In this document: piece by piece, positions 12,595-21,700 of the stretch | Position numbering within the stretch: position 1 is the first letter of the stretch | Layout of the letters: every line of letters starts with the position of its first letter | Source of the DNA: Sarocladium kiliense | Taxonomy: Eukaryota; Ascomycota; Sordariomycetes; Hypocreales; Sarocladiaceae | Assembly: GCA_030734395.1 (NCBI GenBank) | Contig: JAUZTG010000041.1 | Span: 2,586,199-2,650,198 of the forward strand | Direction of reading: 5' to 3' | DNA: 64,000 bases | Notes under the pieces: model-generated | Seen by the model: the letters and a program-made list of their open reading frames with translations, nothing else | The model's database searches: none | Told to the model about the DNA's origin: nothing | Translations under genes and position numbers: made by a program

Positions 12595-15500
12595 TCAATC
12601 GCCGTACGTCGCCTTCTGGCACTTGTTGCCCTTGTATTGCATGCCCTTGGGGCAAGCACATGTGTGACTGACGGCACCCCACAGCATACCGCTCTTCTTG
12701 CAGATACAGCCAGAGCCCCTGGAATCGAGCGTAGCGTCGGATCCGCAGTCACAGGTCTTGCGGCTGGAGTTGTACACAAGATTGGAGTTGTTGCAGACAC
12801 ATGTGCCAGGGCCGTATCCGCCGGATTTGTACTTGGCCTGAGCACCGCAGTCGGGCTCACAGCTGCCGTTGACAGGAGAGTGGCCGTTGGGACATTGACA
12901 AGAGTACTTTCCGCTGCTGCCGTAAGTCCATTTGGCGCCGGTAGCGTCGCAAACACAGGCATCGCCGGAGCTCGAGAGGCTGGCGTTGGGTCCGCAGCTG
13001 CAAGACTTGTCCGAGGTGCGGAAAGTTGCGCCCTCGGCCTTGCATTCACAGCCGCTGCCGTATGTTGCGGAGGCGTATCGGCCACAAGAAGGCGCATTGG
13101 GTTGACAGACGCCGTTGCGCTCAGTCTGTCCTGACGGACACTGACATGAGTATCCGCCGTTGCTTGCCTTGGTCCACGAGGCGCCCTTGGTCGAGCACTG
13201 GCACTTGGAGCCGTCCTGGCTCAATGAAGCTTTGGGTCCGCAGCTGCAAGATTGGTCGTATTTGCTGAGAGTGGCTCCAGGAGCCTTGCATGCGCATAAT
13301 CCATTCTGTTTTGTTGCACCGCGGCCGCACGTAGGCTCTGGCTTCGTGCAAACACCGTTCTTCACGGTTTGACCGGAAGGACAGGCGCATGAGTACTGTC
13401 CGTAGGAGTTCTTGGTCCAGTTTGCGCCCTTGGCTGAGCAGACACATTTCTTGCCATCGCTGCTGAGTGAAGCATCACGGCCACAACCACAGCTCTTATC
13501 GTTCTTGAAGGTGGCCCCTGGGGCCTTGCACACGCACTGTCCGTCCTGATTGGTTGCATCGCGACCACAGTCAGGCCCCGGCGTCACACAATGGCCATTC
13601 TTAAGCTTCTGTCCATCAGGGCAGACGCAAGAATACTGCCCGTAAGAGTTCTTGGTCCACTTTGTACCAGTGACAGTGCAGACACATGACTTGCCATCGG
13701 AACTGAGGGAAGCGTCGGAACCACAGCTGCATGTCTTGTCGTTCTTGAAGGCAGCACCGGGAGCTTTACAGACACAGTTGCCTTTCGAATCAGGCGTGGC
13801 CGAGCGACCACAGTCAGGAGTTGGACTGGGGCAAACACCATTCTTCGGCTTTTGGCCATTGGAGCAGACACATCCATACTTGCCAGCCTTATCCTTGGTC
13901 CAGGAAGCGCCAGCTGCGGAACACACACATGATTTGCCGTCCCTGCTCAGCGACGCGTCACCATCACAGGTACAGGTCTTGCCTGAGCCGAATGTTGCTC
14001 CAGGTGCCTTGCAAGTACACGTGCCGTACTCGTTTGGGGTAGCATCGCTGCCGCAGCTTGGGGGTTGACTGGTGCAAGCACCATTCTTGGGAGACTGTCC
14101 TGAGGGGCAGCTGCACGAATACTTGCCGTTCTTCCCCTTCGTCCAGATGGAGTTGGTGGGAGCAGTGCACTGGCATGACTTGCCATCTTCACTAAGAGCA
14201 GCACCGGGGCCGCAGGAGCATGACTTGTCTGATTCGAAAGTCGCGCCAGGGGCATGGCATTCACATTTGCCATGTCCGTTGTCCACAGCATCCTTGCCAC
14301 AGTCAGGAGCGGCTTCACAGGCTCCATCCTTGACCTTCTGGCCATCGGGGCAACCGCATGAATACTTGCCGTCCTTGTCTTTTGTCCAGGAGGAACCAGT
14401 TGGATTGGAACACACGCAGCTTTTGCCGTCACGACTCAGTGTAGCACCAGGGCCGCAGTCACACGCCTTGTTGTCTGAGAAGGTGGCTCCAGGTGCGTTG
14501 CAGATGCAGGTCCCGGCATCGTTGGCATTGGCATAGTCGCCGCAGTCGGGTGTGCCATCGCAGACGCCGTTCTTCACTGTTTCACCAGGGGAGCAGGCGC
14601 ACGAGTACTTTCCATCCTTGTCGCTGGTCCAGGAGGAGCCAGTAGGAGTTGAACACTCGCAGTGTTTGCCATCTTGGCTGAGCTTCGCACCAGGGCCGCA
14701 TGTGCAAGAGTTACCACTACTGCTGAAGGTGGCCCCAGGGGCGAAGCACTGGCACTTATCGCTCTCGTTGTCTGAGCTTGCATTGGGGCCGCACTCGTTA
14801 GGAGTTCCTCCACAAACACCATCTTTGAGTGGCTTGTCCGCCGGACAAGCGCAAAGATATCCATTGCCCTTGGGATCTTTCATCCATTCGGAGCCCGTTG
14901 GGGCGCTGCACTCACAGCTTTCACCGTCCTCGCTCAGAGTAGCACCATGGCCACAAGTGCAAGATTGGTCTTCATGGTAGGTGGCTCCCGTGGCCTTGCA
15001 ACCGCAATCGCCCTTGTCGTCTGCCTTGCCATTGGCGCCACAGTTGGTAGGCTCAGGCTTGCAAACACCCCCGCTGAGGACTGGTTTGTCACCTGCACAT
15101 TCGCAGGTCCACGTGAAGTCTTTGTTTCCCATAAGCACGGAGTCCTTCGGTGTGTGGCATTGGCACTCCAGTCCGTCCTCGCTTAGTGAGGATCCCTCGG
15201 GACAAGTGCAAGTCTGATCAACAGAGTGGTACGAAGCCCCAGGGGCTTTGCAGTTGCAGTCATTACCGTCTGCGGTGGCGTCCTTTCCACAAGTGACGGG
15301 GCCAGGCACGCACGCACCATTCTCAGACTTTGGCTTCTCCCTTGGACAAGTGCAAGAGTATTTGCCAGCATCGCCTTCGGTGAACTCGGAGTCTGTGGGA
15401 GTGTTGCAATGACATTCAGTGCCATCCTCGCTGAGTGAAGCTCCTTCGGGGCACGTGCAGGACTGGTCGTTTTCGTGGAAAGACGCGCCAGGGGCCGTGC

Positions 15501-15796
15501 AGCTACAACCACCCTTGCCATCGTCGATGGCGTTCTCACCACATGTCGGCGGGCCTGAACAAACACCATTCTTCTTCGTCTGTCCTTCGGGACAGGTGCA
15601 TGAGTATTTGCCAGTGTCCTTGTCCTTTGTCCATTCCGAGCCTTGAGGATGGGAGCAGACACAGGAGTTGCCATTTTGGCCAAGAGCCGCACCTTCGTCA
15701 GGACAGCTGCAAGTTTGGTCACCATTATAGTGAGCGCCAGGGGCATCGCACATGCATCCGTCCTTGGAGTCGAACTTGGCGTGAGTACCACAGTCT
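12595..15796 (-). repeat. C-terminal array of 13 units of ~82 residues
   Basis: Within the giant gene, residues ~2833-3899 are built of 13 diverged units that each begin with a C-G pair after D, T, E, N or S and end with a NGVC-like motif. A typical unit has 10 cysteines. The last unit is the most degenerate and contains two NxS sites (NNSN, NSSR). At DNA level this is an array of units of about 245 bp. Confidence 0.8.
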
Positions 15797-18700
15797 GGGA
15801 TACAGGCTGTGCCATCCTCGTTGGGTACTTGGCCTGTGCCGCAGTCTTCGCATGTTCCGTCGCCCTTGGGGACGCTACCCGATGGGCAGTCCTTGCAGCC
15901 AGACTTGTCGTCCTTGGGAACTTGCCTTCCAGTGCAGGACGAGCAGCTTGTTCCGTCTCCGACCTGGCCCTGTGGACACTGTTGACAGCCAGTGTTATCA
16001 TCCTTGGGTTTCTCTCCAGGGGTGCAGCTGTGACAGTCAGTTCCATCGCCAAGTTGCCCGTTTGGACAGTCGTCACAGCTAGTGTGTTCCTTATTGGGCT
16101 TCTGTCCAGGCTGGCAGCTATGACAAGATTTGCCGTCACCGACCTGGCCACTTCCACAATCCTCGCACCCCTTTTTGTCAGATTTCGGCTTCTTTCCAGG
16201 TGGACAGCTGGAACAGCTCGAGCCGTCTGAGATTTGACCCTCCTGGCAATCATCGCAGCCAGTATTGTCGTCGTTGGGCTTCTGGCCGGTCTGGCAAGTT
16301 GAGCATGTCTTGCCGTCGCCGACAGAACCTTCAGGACACATGTCGCACCCGGTCTTGTCGTCCTTTGGCTTTTGCCCAGGGCGGCATTGGGAACAACTCT
16401 TTCCATCGCCAACCCCTCCGTTCGGACAGTCTTCGCAGGCGCTCTTGTCGTCCTTCGGCCGCTTTCCAGCCGGGCAAGACGTACAAGAGCTGGTACCGTC
16501 GCTGAAGGTGCCTTCAGGACAGGGTTGACACTCCTTCTTATTTAAATGAGGAGCTGAGCCAGGCTCGCATTGGTGACAAGCACCAGCGCCATCGCTCACG
16601 AAACCAGCCTCGCAATCTTGGCACCCACTCTTGTCGTCCAGAGGCTCTTGACCAGCTGCGCAAGTCTTGCAGGCGGTGCCATCACTAACTTGATGCTCGC
16701 CGCAAGGCAAGCAGGCGTCGGAGCCTAGCTTGGGTGCCTCTCCCTTTTGGCAAGGGGAACAAGACGACCTACCGTCGCTCACCCTACCAGGCGGGCACTT
16801 GTCGCAACCGCTCTTGTCGTCTTTGGGTTGGTTGCCCGCTTCACACGGGTGACAAGGGCTCTTTCCATCACTGACAAGGCCATCTGCGCAGCGATTACAG
16901 CCACTATGATCATCTTTCGCAAATTGACCAGGCAGACAAGGACCGCAGGGGCTGATGCCATTGCTCACCTCGCCAGGGGGACAATCGTCACAACCGCTTT
17001 GGTCAGGCTTGCTATGCTTGCCCGCAGGACAAGTGGCGCAAGAGCCTGAGCCGTCGCTGACCTTTCCGGGCTCACAATCGTCGCAGCCGCTTCCGTCAGC
17101 TCGTGGCTGTTGACGCTTTTCACACTTGTGGCAGGTTCCGGAGCCATCACCAACTGTACCAGCAGGGCACGGCTCACAGCCGCTCTTGTCCGCCTTGGGT
17201 TGATGCCCTCCTGTGCAAGTGCTGCAGCTGTCCCCTGTGCTGACTTGGCCACCAGTGCAAGGAGTGCATGCATTTTTATCCTTATTGGGCGCTTTACCAG
17301 CATCGCAAGGTGAACAAGCCTTGGTTCCATCGCTGACTTTGCCAGTTCCGCAAGGAGTGCAGCCACTTCGATCGAGCTTCGGCTCAGAACCGGGATCGCA
17401 AGCCTTACAACCACCTGAGCCATCAAGGACTTGTCCAGGCGGGCAATCCTCACAGCCGCTATTGTCCTTCTTGGGTTTCTTGCCTGGGGGACAGGAAATA
17501 CAAGAGGTGCCGTCGCTGACTTTGCCACCAGTGCAAGGCTCACAGCCGCTGGAGTCAGCTTTCGGTGCGGAACCTTTGTCGCACGAGGTGCAAGGGGACT
17601 TTCCGTCGCTGACCTTGCCGGCAGGGCAGGATTCGCAGCCACTCTTGTCACCCTTGGGAGATTTACCGGGAGGACAGAATGAGCAGGAACCAGTACCGTC
17701 ACTGATCTGACCCGGCATGCAGTCGTTACAACCGCTCTTGTCGCCTTTAGGAGATTGACCCTTGCCACAAGCGCGGCACTTGGTACCATCGCCAACCTGA
17801 CCAGTCGGACAAGCCTCGCAGTCCGACTTGGCTTGATTAGGCTGGGAACCCATAGGGCAGCTGCGGCAAGGCGTAGTTCCGTCGCTGACCTTACCCGCTG
17901 GGCACGAGTCACAGCCACTTTGATCGCTCTTGACGAACGATCCAGCAGGGCAGGCTTTGCAAGGAGCTGTACCGTCACTGAATGTACCTGTTGAGCACTT
18001 GGGGCATGTCACCGCACCGCTCTCTGAGTAGGTTCCTTTATTGCATGGCTTGCAAGGAGATTTACCATCGCTGAACTGGCCAGCATCACAGGCAACGCAA
18101 TCAGTTTGTCCCGCGTTGGCCGGCTTGCCCGCCGGACAGTCATGGCACGCACCGTCACCCGTAGCGGAGACTTGACCTGGTGGACATTTATCACAACCGT
18201 CCTTGCCAGGCTTCGGCTTCTGGCCAGCTGGACAGGGTGCGCAGCCTCTTGTTCCGTCACCAGCTTGCCCAGTCTTGCAGGGAGTGCAGGTGTTGCTATC
18301 ATGGTTGGGCTCCTGGCCAGGTTGACATCCCTTGCAGGTTGATGAGCCAGGGAGGGCAACTTGATTCGGAGCGCATTTGGTGCAAGACGTGGCACCGGCG
18401 GCTGAGAACTCCCCGCCGGGGCACGGACGACAAGCGAATGTTCCGTCACTGTAGGATCCTGCGTCGCAAGGCTTGCAGCCATTGCCCCCGGGCTTCAGGT
18501 ATGACCCAGTAGGGCAAGCAGCGCACTTCTTCGTACCATCGCTGTATTGGCCTTGCGGGCAAGTCTCACAGCCGCTTTTATCGTCCTTAGGTTGCTGACC
18601 AGCTGAACAAGCAATGCATGGCGTCTTGCCGTCACTCACTTTGCCGTCGGTACACGTGTCGCAAGCCGTCTTTTGCGCATTGGGAGCGCTGCCCTTGGCA

Positions 18701-21700
18701 CAGGGGGTGCAAGGATGCTTGCCATCGCTCACTTGACCGGCTTGGCATTGGTCGCAAGCAGTCTTCAGCTGGTTTGGTGAGGTGCCTGGACCGCATGTGG
18801 TGCATGTCGTGGCTCCGGGGGCAGCGATCTGGCCCTCCGAACAGATGTCGCAGCCATTCTTGTCCTTATTCGGGATTGTGCCAGGATCACAGGATGTGCA
18901 AGTCGCGGCGCCTGGGAGAACGACCTTTCCAGCATCACAGTCTTGGCAGCTTGACTTGTCACCATTAGGAATCTTTCCACCGGAGCAGGTTGTGCAGCTT
19001 GTCGATCCAGGGGCAGCGACCTGACCAGCAGCGCATGTTTGACATTCCGTTGAGCCAGTACCGCTTGAGTATTTGCCAGCCGGACAAGGCGAACAAGTTT
19101 GGCTTCCCACGGGCATGTATTGGCCAGCCGAGCAGTCCTCGCAGCCTGTATGGTCGTCCTTGGCTTGCTTGCCAGCTGGACAATATGCGCAAGGCTGCGT
19201 GCCGTCGCTCTGCTTCTTCTCGGGACAGTGCACGCAGGTCTTCTGATCTTCAGAGGCCGCGCTGCCTGGCGAACATGTATGACAAGCGGTACCATCTCCA
19301 TCACTGACTTTGTTTGCGTCACATCGCTGGCAGCCATCTTGATTGTCGTTGGCAAAGGAGCCTGCGGGACACGACTCGCATTTGCTGATGCCATTACTGA
19401 TCTTGCCTGAATCACAAGGATTACACCCGCTTTCCTGATCGTTAGGCTCATGGCCAGCAGAGCACTGTGCACAACCAGTCCCGTCGCTGACTTCTCCGGG
19501 GGGACAGGCATCGCAACGGTCACGATTTCCGCTGGGCTGCTCGTCTGCTTTGCAAGGAGCACAGCGTCCACTTCCGTCGCTGACCTTGTGCTCGGAGCAG
19601 GCCTCACAGCCGGTGCCGTCGTTCAAGGGTTGGTGACCAGCGTCACAGCCACCGCAAGGGGTCTTACCATCGCTCTGTAGACCACTTTGACAATGCTCGC
19701 AAGCAGTCTGGTCCTCGTTTGCCGCAGAGCCAGCGGTACAGAAATGGCAAGCCTCCTTGCCATCACTGACCTGATTAGCTGGGCAGGGCTTGCAAGATGC
19801 ATTCCCATCATCCGGTGCCGTACCACCAGTACAAGTGGTGCAGGTTTTATCACCCTCGTTTGCAACCTGGCCTTCTCCGCACTGCTTACAACCATCTTGG
19901 GCATCGTTGGGGACAGACCCGGAGGTACATTTGCTGCAGCTTTCGGCTCCAGCCGTGGAGTACTCGCCCTCAGGACAAGGTGAGCATGAGCCACCAGAGG
20001 GGTTTGTTCCAGGGTTGAAAGTGCCCGCAGAGCAAGTATCACAGGCAGTCTGGCCTGTGTTGGGCTGGGATCCAGCAGGGCAAGTTGTACAGCTGTCAGC
20101 ACCACTCCCTGAGATAAGACCAGCAGCACACTTGAGGCAACCCTCGAGAGCACTGTACGTTCCGCCTTCGCAGGTGACACATGCACTCTGATCGAGATTC
20201 GGAGCCTGTCCTGTCGTACAAGTGCTGCAGGAGGCAGCTCCACTAGCGGCAACTTCGCCAACTTTGCAGTCATCACAGCCGCTGCCTTGAGCATTGGGGA
20301 TAGACCCTGCACCGCATTTGGTGCAGCTCGTTGAGCCTCGTCCAGAGAACTGGCCTGCTGGGCAAGTTGCGCAAATGTCGACCCCTCCGATGGAAAAGGT
20401 ACCAGCTGCACATTCCTGGCAGGCGCTCTTGTCTCCGTTGGGCGCGGATCCGGCGGCGCAAGTCGTGCAAGATGCTGCGCCAAGTGCGGCAACCTGGCCG
20501 GTTGAGCAGACCTGGCAGGCGCTCTTGGAGTCGTTAGGGGCGAATCCAACAGTACAAGCAGTGCATTCAGATGCTCCAATTGCAGCAACGGAACCTGAAG
20601 TGCAAGCACCACATGTGTCCTTGTCGTTGTTGGGAACCGATCCGGAATCACACGCAGTGCAAGTGTCTACGCCACCGAGAGAGATCTGGCCCGCTGGACA
20701 ATCTTCACAGGCCGTTCTGTCGCTGTTGGGTCGCGTGCCAGCTGGGCATGTTGTGCATTGGGCCTCGCCTTGAGCGGCTACCTTTCCGGCACCGCAAGTG
20801 GTGCACCCAGTCTGGTGTTCATTTGGCACGCTGCCCTTGTCGCACTGCTGACAGGAAGCCTGGCCACTGAGGGAAGTGTATGATCCTGCTGGACAGTTCT
20901 CGCATTCAGCCTGCCCAGCCTTGGGCTTCTGGCCGGGGGGACAGTCGTGGCAACTGGGATCACCACGTCCTGAAACTTGACCAGCAGCGCACTGACCGCA
21001 TTCGTTTTTGTCACCGTTGGGAGTTTTGCCTGCATCGCAAGGGCTGCAGGATTCTGCTCCAGACTGTTCAGAGACGGTTCCAGCGGGACACGTGGTACAG
21101 GTATCTGAGCCACCGGCCGAATACTTGCCAGCAGGGCACTGGGAACACTCAGCCTTGCCGTTGTCAGGAAATGAACCCTTAGGGCAATCGGCACAACCAG
21201 AGGCGCCACTGGCTGCAAACTGGCCAGGGCCGCAAGCTTCACAACTGCTGTGGTCACTCTTGGGAATCGTTCCACTCCCGCAATCGTTGCAGGAACTTGA
21301 ACCTTCCGCGTCACTGAACTTGCCTGCTGGACATTGGGTGCATTGGGATGCGCCGCCACCGGAGTAGGTGCCCTTCGCACAAGGCTGGCAAGATGCCGAA
21401 CCTGGTGCCGATGAGTACGAGCCGCCAGCGCAGTCGGAGCACTCATCGGCGCCTGCGAGGGCAAACTTGCCAGCCTCGCAGCTCTCGCATGATGACAGAT
21501 GGCCGTTTGGCGCCTTGCCAGCATCACATGTAGAACATTGAGCGCCGTTGGTGCTCACTTTGTTGGAAGGACACGGGATACAGCTTCTGCCATCATTCAG
21601 AGCCTCTGAACCATCGGGACACACGGCACAGGCAGTTTTACCGTTGCTGTAGTAGCCATTCGGGCACGGATTGCAGCCAGTGTTGCCGTTATTTGGCTCC

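Noticed and set aside
15183..16412. 409-codon and other long frames overlapping the giant gene in other frames or on the plus strand
   Set aside because: They follow the repeat period of the giant gene, have no domain or signal of their own, and are shadows caused by the biased repeat codons.
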